This document shows positions 16,194-21,915 of a stretch of DNA of 26,990 nt, one piece after another (within the stretch, counting starts at the first letter, position 1; each line of letters opens with the position of its first letter). Under the pieces are notes generated by a model. That model worked only from the letters and a program-made list of their open reading frames with translations. It searched no databases and was not told the DNA's origin. A program made the translations under genes and the position numbers. The stretch is from positions 1-26,990 of IMG/VR virus record IMGVR_UViG_3300031705_000038; one strand, given 5' to 3'. The stretch is from a virus.

Positions 16194-16758
16194 CGCTAAG
16201 AAACGGTGTAGGCATTGCAAGGAATATCATCTGGCTGAGTCAGGCATTAAAGTGCCTCTCGGCTTTTTTTGTTCTATGGATTGTGTAGTTAATCATGGTC
16301 AAACACGCGCTAGAACGTCTTCAGACAAACGCAAGAAAGAAACTGTAGCCAAACTAAAGGCAGAGCTTAAAACCGCTTCACAATGGCGTGTAGAGGCTCA
16401 AACAGCCTTTAACGCCTACATTAGATACCGTGATAGAGATCAGTCATGTATTAGCTGTAATTCTATTGTCAATAGGAGTAATGGTTACTGGGATGCTGGT
16501 CATTATCGATCTAGGGGCGCTGCTAGGCACCTTTCATTCCACCAGCACAATTGTCACAAACAATGTCATAGGTGTAATAGATATTTAACTGGTAACGTGG
16601 TTGAGTACCGCCATAAGCTAATAGATCGTATTGGTATAAGTAATGTTGAATCCCTAGAACATAACAACGATACCGTTAAACACGACATAACCTACCTGCG
16701 AAGAATTAAAAAAACATTCACTGCCAAATTGCGCCTTAAAAAGAAATTCAATAATTAA
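16186..16758 (+). CDS. ninG: NinG (Rap) -like recombination nuclease
   Basis: 190 residues. The N-terminal zinc knuckle CRHCKEYH with FFCSMDCV, a long basic helix, then CISCNSIVNRSNGYWDAGHYRSRGA and a His/Cys cluster HQHNCHKQCHRCNRYLTGN form the NinG/Rap signature, an HNH-type nuclease that cuts branched recombination intermediates. The C-terminus is very Lys-rich. It follows the NinB gene with an 8-base overlap, as in lambda-type nin regions. Confidence 0.92.
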   Translation: MANAKKRCRHCKEYHLAESGIKVPLGFFCSMDCVVNHGQTRARTSSDKRKKETVAKLKAELKTASQWRVEAQTAFNAYIRYRDRDQSCISCNSIVNRSNGYWDAGHYRSRGAARHLSFHQHNCHKQCHRCNRYLTGNVVEYRHKLIDRIGISNVESLEHNNDTVKHDITYLRRIKKTFTAKLRLKKKFNN

Positions 16759-16780
16759 TCATATTTATTGCACATAACCG

Positions 16781-16809
16781 TTTACATCCATAACAATAGT
16801 GTTTAATAT
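16781..16809 (+). promoter_or_regulatory. Promoter for the 16.8-17.9 kb genes
   Basis: TTTACA (16781-16786), a 17-base spacer and TAATAT (16804-16809), in the 86-base gap between the NinG gene and the next start. The box is preceded by GTGTT, similar to other boxes in the window. Confidence 0.5.
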
Positions 16810-16844
16810 GTCCCTAAGTTAATAAATAACAAGACGGGGTTTGT

Positions 16845-17093
16845 ATGAAGGATATTAAGGTTTTAGAAAGTGGTACGGCAGTTATTGTGGTAATCAATGA
16901 TGACTCATACTTAAAGCTAGACACTGGTGGTAATGTTCAGTGGTTTAAGGCTGATATGGTTAATGATTCTTGGGTCTATGTTGATGACATTGAATGGCCT
17001 TCGTACTACACCTGTGTTCAGTGTAATTTAACCCAATCAGAAGCTGAGTCTTGCACCTTGTGTGATTCATTATTAGTTAAGGATTCAAAGTGA
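16845..17093 (+). CDS. Small zinc-ribbon-like protein
   Basis: 82 residues. Two CxxC pairs (CVQC at about 57 and CTLC at about 72) near the C-terminus suggest a zinc ribbon; the N-terminal half is beta-rich (ESGTAVIVVINDDSY). The stop overlaps the next start by 4 bases (GTGA). It could be a regulator or adaptor, but no family is recognised. Confidence 0.7.
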   Translation: MKDIKVLESGTAVIVVINDDSYLKLDTGGNVQWFKADMVNDSWVYVDDIEWPSYYTCVQCNLTQSEAESCTLCDSLLVKDSK

Positions 17094-17503
17094 TTAGCGC
17101 GGCGGTAATGTGCCTAGCCATGAATATTTACCATGAGGCCCGTGGCGAGCCATTAGCAGGTCAATTAGCTGTAGGGTTTAGCACCATGAATAGGGTGGCT
17201 AGTAAGCGTTACCCAGACACTGTATGTGGTGTTGTGCATCAATCTAAATACCACGGCTGGGATATGGTAAACCCAATAAAACATCGCTGCCAGTACAGTT
17301 GGTTCTGTGACGGGTTAAGCGATAACCCACAAGATGGCAAGGCAATGCTGGAGTCAGTCTTAATATCTAAGCACATCTTTGCAGGGACTATTACAGACAT
17401 AAGTGAGGGAGCTACTCATTATCACGCTACATACGTTAACCCATATTGGGCTGACGACATGACCGTTGTGCTAGAAATTGGCCAACATATTTTTTATAAA
17501 TAA
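17090..17503 (+). CDS. SleB-like cell wall hydrolase
   Basis: 137 residues, GTG start coupled to the preceding gene (an ATG at 17108 is an alternative). The family signature is strong: CLAMNIYHEARGEPLAGQLAVGFSTMNRV at the N-terminus, then a QYSWFCDG segment and a C-terminal ATHYHATYVNPYW. The Glu in YHEARGE is the expected catalytic residue. These enzymes cleave peptidoglycan; there is no signal peptide. It is unusual here because it lies among replication genes and the phage also has a GH24 lysozyme. Confidence 0.88.
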   Translation: MISAAVMCLAMNIYHEARGEPLAGQLAVGFSTMNRVASKRYPDTVCGVVHQSKYHGWDMVNPIKHRCQYSWFCDGLSDNPQDGKAMLESVLISKHIFAGTITDISEGATHYHATYVNPYWADDMTVVLEIGQHIFYK

Positions 17504-17517
17504 CTGGAGTATTAAAA

Positions 17518-17913
17518 ATGAAAAACAATAGAAACAAAGCTTGGACTACGGCGCATAGTAAAAAAGCGCAGAATTTGCATGAAATGGGTATTGATTCATT
17601 TACTATAGGTGAACAACTTGGAAGAACTTCACAGGGTGTAAGTGTTCATCTGAGTAAGTTAAGAAATAACTATGTAAGGCCTAATGTTAAACCTGCATTA
17701 AAGCCAGTTAGGCCTGCATCAATAGGAGAAATGACCGTTAAGCAGTACAGACAGCAGCGCGAAAGAATTGGCAGAGAAAGGATAAATAAGGTTGTAATGC
17801 CGCCATTAAGTAAGTTAAAGGTTGCTAAAACTTTAGTGATTAACTTTATCACTTCTATAGCTGGTGGTGCGTTAGGTGTTTGGATTGCTCTTAATTTGAT
17901 AGTAGTGTCGTAG
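17518..17913 (+). CDS. Membrane-anchored HTH protein
   Basis: 131 residues with a GGAG ribosome site. Residues about 12-50 (AHSKKAQNLHEMGIDSFTIG, EQLGRTSQGVSVHLSKLRN) form a helix-turn-helix of the Myb/GcrA-like kind; a basic Pro-rich linker follows. Residues about 106-130 (NFITSIAGGALGVWIALNLIVV) are a clear single membrane segment at the C-terminus. The protein could hold DNA at the membrane or act as a regulator; both are inference. It is followed directly by the structured gene-poor region. Confidence 0.75.
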   Translation: MKNNRNKAWTTAHSKKAQNLHEMGIDSFTIGEQLGRTSQGVSVHLSKLRNNYVRPNVKPALKPVRPASIGEMTVKQYRQQRERIGRERINKVVMPPLSKLKVAKTLVINFITSIAGGALGVWIALNLIVVS

Positions 17914-17945
17914 AAATAAAAAGGGCCGCTTGTTTAGGGCGGCCC
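17914..17945 (-). terminator. Minus-strand terminator-like hairpin
   Basis: Perfect 7-bp stem GGGCCGC/GCGGCCC (17923-17929 and 17939-17945) with AAATAAAAA on its left. On the minus strand this is a GC-rich hairpin followed by UUUUUAUUU, a good intrinsic terminator. On the plus strand it sits after a stop codon but lacks a U-run. Confidence 0.5.
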
Positions 17946-18417
17946 ATTCATGTAATATAGATTGTGTTGGTGAAGAGGTTACAGCCTCATTCGAGCCAGC
18001 GAGAGTCAGAAAAGAACCAGCGCCAACACAGGTGTTAGTTTACCATTAGCGTTATATTAACGCAATAATCTCTCCTCGCAGCATCGAATCCAGCAATAAT
18101 ATGTGGGTTTCTTTAGTGTTGCCACAATAAAAAACAACTCTCATGCCAACCACAATGGCTTAAAAAGTGGGATAGCACTTACCGCACAGGATTGATGGGA
18201 CTGACTTCAGCCAGCAGCAATGGCGAAGTACAAACATACTTAGCGGACACAGTAGGGAGCTGACCAGCTCAACATGGAAGTTGAATGGTTTATGCAAATT
18301 ACGGTAAGTGGGCTAGCAAATAGCATATTAAATGGTCAAGACTAATAGTAATATCTTACTAGGTGTCCCAAACCATCTAATGACAACTATTGCCTAAAAT
18401 AAGTGGAGCAAATAATA
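17946..18417. ncRNA. Gene-poor, highly structured interval before the helicase (candidate structured RNA)
   Basis: No credible gene in 472 bases. Perfect complementary pairs: TGTGTTGG 17963-17970 with CCAACACA 18023-18030; GCGTTA/TAACGC at 18049-18063; CACTTACCG 18176-18184 with CGGTAAGTG 18302-18310; ACTTC-A-GCCA with TGGC-GAAGT at 18204-18229; GAGCT/AGCTC at 18257-18270; TAGTAA/TTACTA at 18346-18361. GGACAC 18245-18250 pairs with GTGTCC 18363-18368, and ATGGTTT 18285-18291 with AAACCAT 18370-18376; these cross each other and the CACTTACCG helix, so pseudoknots are possible. Orientation is unclear: wobble extension of the first helix favours the plus strand, while the terminator at 17914 favours the minus strand. 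It could be a leader, a non-coding RNA or an origin. Confidence 0.4.
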
Positions 18418-19899
18418 ATGATAAGTTTAAGACCTCACCAAGAAGAAGCTATACAGATGCTAAGACAGTCGCTAAGAATGGGCAATAAGCGTCCTATACT
18501 TGCAGCACCATGTAGCTTTGGCAAAACGCGAGTAGCAGCATACCTTTGCAACGAAGCAGCCAAGAAGGGAAAACGGGTGATATTTATCTGTGACCGTATT
18601 AAACTAATTACTCAGAGTTTAGAATCATTCCATGAGTTAGGTTTAAAATTTGGTGTAATGCAAGGTCAACATGAGCTAACCAACTATTCAGCACCCATTC
18701 AAATAGCAAGTACCCAGACGCTAGCAAGACGGCAGCGAATACCAGAATTTGACCTAGCTATAGTGGACGAATGCCAAACGCATTACGCATCTCTAACTAA
18801 AATAATGAATGTTTATAATAACGTACCCTTTATTGGTCTAAGCGCAACACCTTATTCTAAAGGCTTAGGTAAGCATTACGATGACCTGATTGTGCCTATT
18901 ACCCCAAGGCAATTGCTAGATCAAAATTATTTATGCCCAGTTGACTATTATGGTGGTCGAAATGTGAATTTAAAAGGCGTTAAAACCAAACAACTATCTA
19001 CTGGCGGCAGTGATTACGACCCTAAGAGCCTTGCAGTAGCTACAGAAGAAGATAAAGGGCTGGTGGGTGATATAGTAAAGAACTGGATTGAGCATGGCGA
19101 GAATGGGCAGACTATAGCCTTTGCTCCCAGCATTAAACATTCAAAGCATCTGGTTGAAACATTCAATAATGCAGGCATCTCATCAGAACACATAGACGGA
19201 TACATGGACGGATTCGAGAGAGATATTATTTACGCTGCTCACACTAGGGGCGAGTTCAAAATACTATCATGCAGTCGTTTGCTTAACACTGGTTACGATG
19301 AGCCTACTGTATCGTGCCTGATTGATTGCTTTCCCACTAAGTCATTGATTACGTTTGTTCAACGTGCAGGCCGCATTATGCGAACCTCAGAGGGCAAAGA
19401 TAAAGCGATATACCTAGATCATGCTGGCAACGTAGCTAGACATGGATTCGCTGAAGATGTGGTTCCAGATGAGCTAGACGATGGCGAGCAAAGGTTTAAT
19501 GAAAAACAATTAACCAAAGATAAAAAAGAAGCTAAAGTTAAAGAATGTCCTCAATGCACGCAACAAATGGTTGGCTTGCGCTGCAAATGTGGTTATGAGA
19601 TACCTATCAAAGAGCAATTAGAATCTACGGATGAAATACTAACTAAGTTGTCACCAGAACAACGCAACAGGAAGCACACTAAAGAAAACAAAAGTGTTTT
19701 TTATTCTGAGCTATTATTGTACAGTAGAACTAAGGGGTACAAGGATGGTGGATGGGCAAGCCACAAGTATAAAGAAAGGTATGGTGTTTGGCCTAATGCT
19801 ATAAAGCCCCAAATGCTGGCGAATGGAATCTCAGATGAGACTAAAAAATATATAACAAGTACCCAAATAAGGTACAGTAAGCGGAGTAACGCAGCATGA
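18418..19899 (+). CDS. SF2 DNA helicase with C-terminal zinc ribbon
   Basis: 493 residues; the ATG at 18418 has GGAG about 9 bases before it, unlike the GTG at 18403. Superfamily 2 motifs are present in order: Q-like LRPHQEEAI, Walker A APCSFGKT (about 30-37), DECQ in VDECQTHY (about 115), SATP (about 142), then the second RecA domain and motif VI QRAGRIMR (about 314-322). A zinc ribbon (CPQCTQQM, LRCKCGY) lies at about 377-395, followed by a basic helical tail. It unwinds DNA using ATP, probably at replication start. It ends in an ATGA overlap with the primase-like gene. Confidence 0.93.
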   Translation: MISLRPHQEEAIQMLRQSLRMGNKRPILAAPCSFGKTRVAAYLCNEAAKKGKRVIFICDRIKLITQSLESFHELGLKFGVMQGQHELTNYSAPIQIASTQTLARRQRIPEFDLAIVDECQTHYASLTKIMNVYNNVPFIGLSATPYSKGLGKHYDDLIVPITPRQLLDQNYLCPVDYYGGRNVNLKGVKTKQLSTGGSDYDPKSLAVATEEDKGLVGDIVKNWIEHGENGQTIAFAPSIKHSKHLVETFNNAGISSEHIDGYMDGFERDIIYAAHTRGEFKILSCSRLLNTGYDEPTVSCLIDCFPTKSLITFVQRAGRIMRTSEGKDKAIYLDHAGNVARHGFAEDVVPDELDDGEQRFNEKQLTKDKKEAKVKECPQCTQQMVGLRCKCGYEIPIKEQLESTDEILTKLSPEQRNRKHTKENKSVFYSELLLYSRTKGYKDGGWASHKYKERYGVWPNAIKPQMLANGISDETKKYITSTQIRYSKRSNAA

Positions 19900-20276
19900 G
19901 CATTGAATACGTTTCTGAAGGGTTAGGTCTAAAAAGAATGGGTGGGGAATATAAGGGGCCATGCCCGTGTTGCGGCGGTAATGACAGGTTCCATATCAAG
20001 ACTGGGCGCAGTGGCAATATGATGGTCTATTGCCGATACCTATGCTCGTACAGTTCAATCATGCGTAACCTAGAAGACCGAGGTTTAATTGAGAAAGAAG
20101 ATTTTGAACGTAAAGGCCCAACAGCTTCACAGAAAGCTTTGATTGCACAGGATAGGTTGGTAATGGCTTTGTATGAGGCTGACAGGAAGGTAATGCCTGA
20201 CCCATCACTCGCTGACTTTAGACGATACCGTTTAGCCCAAGAAAGATATAACGCAATGGCCCCATTAAATAATTAA
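19896..20276 (+). CDS. Primase zinc-binding domain protein
   Basis: 126 residues. The N-terminus has the primase zinc-binding pattern: GPCPCCGGNDRFHI, then VYCRYLCSYSS (Cys23/Cys26 with Cys46/Cys50 as probable ligands). The remaining ~60 residues are helical and contain no TOPRIM or RNA polymerase domain. The start overlaps the helicase stop by 4 bases, so helicase and primase-type zinc domain are made together, like a split version of a T7 gp4-type enzyme lacking the catalytic primase part. It may recognise priming sites for a host or an unseen primase. Confidence 0.85.
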   Translation: MSIEYVSEGLGLKRMGGEYKGPCPCCGGNDRFHIKTGRSGNMMVYCRYLCSYSSIMRNLEDRGLIEKEDFERKGPTASQKALIAQDRLVMALYEADRKVMPDPSLADFRRYRLAQERYNAMAPLNN

Positions 20277-20284
20277 CAAAAGTG

Positions 20285-20314
20285 TTGTACATGTAAACAT
20301 AAGTGTTATACAAT
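20285..20314 (+). promoter_or_regulatory. Promoter before the small-gene cluster
   Basis: TTGTAC (20285-20290) and a TGTTATACAAT box (-10 at 20307-20312 or 20309-20314, spacer 16-18). The segment carries two imperfect copies of AAGTGTTnTAC (20280-20290 and 20301-20311), which could also bind a regulator. Confidence 0.5.
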
Positions 20315-20350
20315 AGTTGCAAGTTAAGTAAATAAACGAAAGGAACCACC

Positions 20351-20656
20351 ATGTTAGAGCGCAACCTTACAGCACGAATCGAGCGAATCCTTAGTGAAAA
20401 CAAGTCTGGTGTTAAGACATACGCCAAGTACGAGGCCGCAGTTAAGGCCGCTGAGAAGATTACAGCCGACCACTTGAAGACTATCGGGTTCCAAGAGGAC
20501 GATAAGAGAATGCCTAGCCCAGCGGAGTTTGTTGTTACTTACATTCCAAGCAGTGGTCGTTTTTCACCAGTAATTTTATTCAACAACTGGAACGCAGTTA
20601 ACAGGCTTGGCGGCTACCTTGGGTTCTTCGCCATGCAGGGTTTTATGTCTAACTAA
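20351..20656 (+). CDS. Hypothetical phage protein, 101 residues
   Basis: Starts MLERNLTARIERILSENKSG; the first half is helical with many Lys, Glu and Ala, the second is a mixed sequence with VVTYIPSSGRFSPVILFNNW and a C-terminal Gly/Phe-rich GGYLGFFAMQGF. AAAGGAACC precedes the ATG, and a strong promoter-like segment lies just upstream. Codon choice looks even and suggests good expression. No family recognised. Confidence 0.75.
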   Translation: MLERNLTARIERILSENKSGVKTYAKYEAAVKAAEKITADHLKTIGFQEDDKRMPSPAEFVVTYIPSSGRFSPVILFNNWNAVNRLGGYLGFFAMQGFMSN

Positions 20657-20664
20657 CAACAATA

Positions 20665-20678
20665 GGGGCTTCGGCCCC
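20665..20678 (+). other. TTCG tetraloop hairpin between two small genes
   Basis: GGGGC-TTCG-GCCCC, a perfect 5-bp stem with the very stable TTCG loop, 8 bases after a stop codon and 14 bases before the next start, directly ahead of its ribosome site (AGGAGC). It has no U-run, so it is more likely a stability, processing or translation element than a terminator. The capsid-gene terminator has the same loop. Confidence 0.6.
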
Positions 20679-20691
20679 ATAGGAGCAACAT

Positions 20692-20925
20692 ATGAATATT
20701 TTAGACTTAATGACACTTGAGTTAGACGCATTTAATCCTTACACACTAATAAATGTAGATATTGGCGGCGTACAGTGGACTGATTATCCAATGTTTACTG
20801 AAGCCAATGTATTGTATGCAGAAGCAAGTAACGGAAGACCTTTGACTGATGATGAGTTAACACTGCTTGTTGAAAACTATCCAGACTTTGCTAGGGAGAT
20901 GGCTTGTGAACAGATACCCTTTTAG
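20692..20925 (+). CDS. Small acidic hypothetical protein
   Basis: 77 residues, acidic (MNILDLMTLELDAFNPYTL, then PLTDDELTLLVENYPDFA). AGGAGC precedes the ATG. The pattern LTDDELTLLVEN in the C-terminal half is reminiscent of small phage proteins of unknown role. Its end overlaps the next small membrane-protein gene by 20 bases. Confidence 0.72.
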   Translation: MNILDLMTLELDAFNPYTLINVDIGGVQWTDYPMFTEANVLYAEASNGRPLTDDELTLLVENYPDFAREMACEQIPF

Positions 20926-21058
20926 AGATCGTATAAACCCCAGTAAGCTGGTTGAAAAGATTGATAAGCGTGATAACACCACAAGGACGCTTAGTTGCTT
21001 AGGCGTTATAATTGGGGTAGTGTGCTGGTTATGGTTCATTGATGGAATATTGGGATGA
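20906..21058 (+). CDS. 50-residue single-membrane-segment protein
   Basis: GTG start with GGGAGA seven bases before it; the reading frame is longer upstream but has no ribosome site there. The N-terminus is basic (VNRYPFRDRI), and a single hydrophobic segment (about 29-48, LSCLGVIIGVVCWLWFIDGI) follows. It overlaps the previous gene by 20 bases and the next by 4 (ATGA). It could be a small membrane effector such as an exclusion or lysis-timing factor, but that is a guess. Confidence 0.6.
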   Translation: MNRYPFRDRINPSKLVEKIDKRDNTTRTLSCLGVIIGVVCWLWFIDGILG

Positions 21059-21243
21059 GTAACGAGCATTACCGATCAACTTACTATTCAAAAGAAGAAG
21101 CTGAAGAGATAGTGAAGAAGAATCAAGACAGGATGGACGCTAGAGCCAAGCAGATAACGTCCGCCAGAACAGGTGTAGACGATATCAAGACGGCTAAGTC
21201 ATTAGGTATGACGTTAGAAGAGTATCTGGAGATGATAGGATAG
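21055..21243 (+). CDS. Small charged protein, 62 residues
   Basis: MSNEHYRSTYYSKEEAEEIV, then many Lys/Arg/Gln residues and a C-terminal KTAKSLGMTLEEYLEMIG that reads like the end of a short helical DNA-associated protein. It overlaps the membrane-protein gene by 4 bases (ATGA). Last gene before the terS control region. No function assigned. Confidence 0.68.
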   Translation: MSNEHYRSTYYSKEEAEEIVKKNQDRMDARAKQITSARTGVDDIKTAKSLGMTLEEYLEMIG

Positions 21244-21465
21244 ATTTTATAGTGATTGCTGCGAGGTACGGGTATTAGTAGAAGCCCGTTATCAATGATG
21301 CTGAATAGACAGCGTAACGAAGAACCTAAAAAGCGGTGATGTATTGCCACCGCCACTATTAAATGACACTACGGAAAGACGAGTAGGCTAGTGGGTAAGC
21401 CGTTATGAGAACGTGTGATGGTCACGTTGAAGCCCACCTAGCTTGTACTAGAAACCATCAACTAA
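21244..21465. ncRNA. Gene-poor structured interval before terS (candidate structured RNA)
   Basis: No intact gene. Stems: ACGGG/CCCGT (21268-21272, 21285-21289); GCGGTG/CACCGC (21333-21338, 21348-21353) with five A before it, which on the minus strand reads as a hairpin plus five U; a long helix GGCTA-GTGGG with CCCAC-(C)-TAGC-T (21386-21395 and 21433-21443, one bulge and one G-U pair); inside it AACGTG/CACGTT (21410-21415, 21423-21428). The 7-base loop TGATGGT (21416-21422) is exactly complementary to ACCATCA at 21454-21460, an H-type pseudoknot. The 5' part also shows a possible broken HTH gene. Strand and role are undecided. Confidence 0.38.
21333..21353 (-). terminator. Weak minus-strand terminator-like hairpin
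   Basis: GCGGTG/CACCGC with AAAAA immediately to its left (21328-21332); on the minus strand a 6-bp hairpin is followed by five U. It would end leftward transcripts from the terS control region. Confidence 0.35.
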
Positions 21466-21506
21466 TTACGATGATATCGTAACGAATTACGGTATTGTGT
21501 TATAAT
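21466..21506 (+). promoter_or_regulatory. Late promoter with 17-bp palindrome, before terS
   Basis: TGTTATAAT, an extended -10 (TATAAT at 21501-21506), has no -35 consensus. Instead the perfect palindrome TTACGATGATATCGTAA (21466-21482) ends where the -35 should be, the usual site of an activator that contacts RNA polymerase, or of a repressor. A third partial copy (ATTACG, 21486-21491) follows. Candidate binders are the Cro-like or the HTH proteins of this phage. Confidence 0.6.
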
Positions 21507-21546
21507 GAACCATTAAGTTAACGTCCACCCCAAAGCGGAGACAGAC

Positions 21547-21915
21547 ATGGCACGACCTACGAAGTATTCAGATGAACTATTAGAGAAAGCTAATGGTTAC
21601 TTACTACAATACACACGATTAATTCCTAGTAATCAGGATTTGTGCCTGCATTTAAACATAAGTGAATCTACGCTATACGATTGGGCGCAAAAGCACGAAG
21701 AGTTTTCGGATATATTAGCGCGTGTGAAATTAACACAGTTTGCAGTAGCGATGGATGGCGGCTTAGGAGGCGATATGAACGCTAACCTAGTGAAGCTATT
21801 AATGGGTAAGCATGGACTGTCTGATAAGTCGGTAGTAGACCAGACAAGTAGTGATGGCTCAATGTCTGCACCTACAGTAATACAACTAGTGGCTAAAGAA
21901 TTTGGTGAGCTGTAG
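21547..21915 (+). CDS. terS: Terminase small subunit
   Basis: 122 residues. MARPTKYSDELLEKANGYL opens the protein, followed by a helix-turn-helix (SNQDLCLHLNISESTLYDWAQK) and a GKHGLSDKS segment, then a variable C-terminus. This matches phage terminase small subunits of the gp3 type, which recognise the packaging site and load the motor. GGAG lies before the ATG. The stop TAG overlaps the terL start (GTG) by one base. The packaging site may lie in this gene or just upstream in the structured region. Confidence 0.9.
   Translation: MARPTKYSDELLEKANGYLLQYTRLIPSNQDLCLHLNISESTLYDWAQKHEEFSDILARVKLTQFAVAMDGGLGGDMNANLVKLLMGKHGLSDKSVVDQTSSDGSMSAPTVIQLVAKEFGEL

Noticed and set aside
17981-17998. tRNA-like TTCGAGCC segment
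   Set aside because: No acceptor or anticodon arms can be built around it; it lies inside a different stem arrangement.
18052-18144. 30-codon minus-strand frame starting MRVVFYCGNTKETH
   Set aside because: No ribosome site before its ATG and it overlaps strong inverted repeats; kept as part of the structured interval.
18176-18307. Open plus-strand frame HLPHRIDGTDFSQQQW
   Set aside because: No start codon or ribosome site, and its ends coincide with the two arms of a 9-bp inverted repeat.
17946-18417. Group I intron as an explanation of the structured interval
   Set aside because: No convincing conserved core (P7/guanosine-binding motif), no interrupted gene on either side, and no homing endonuclease.
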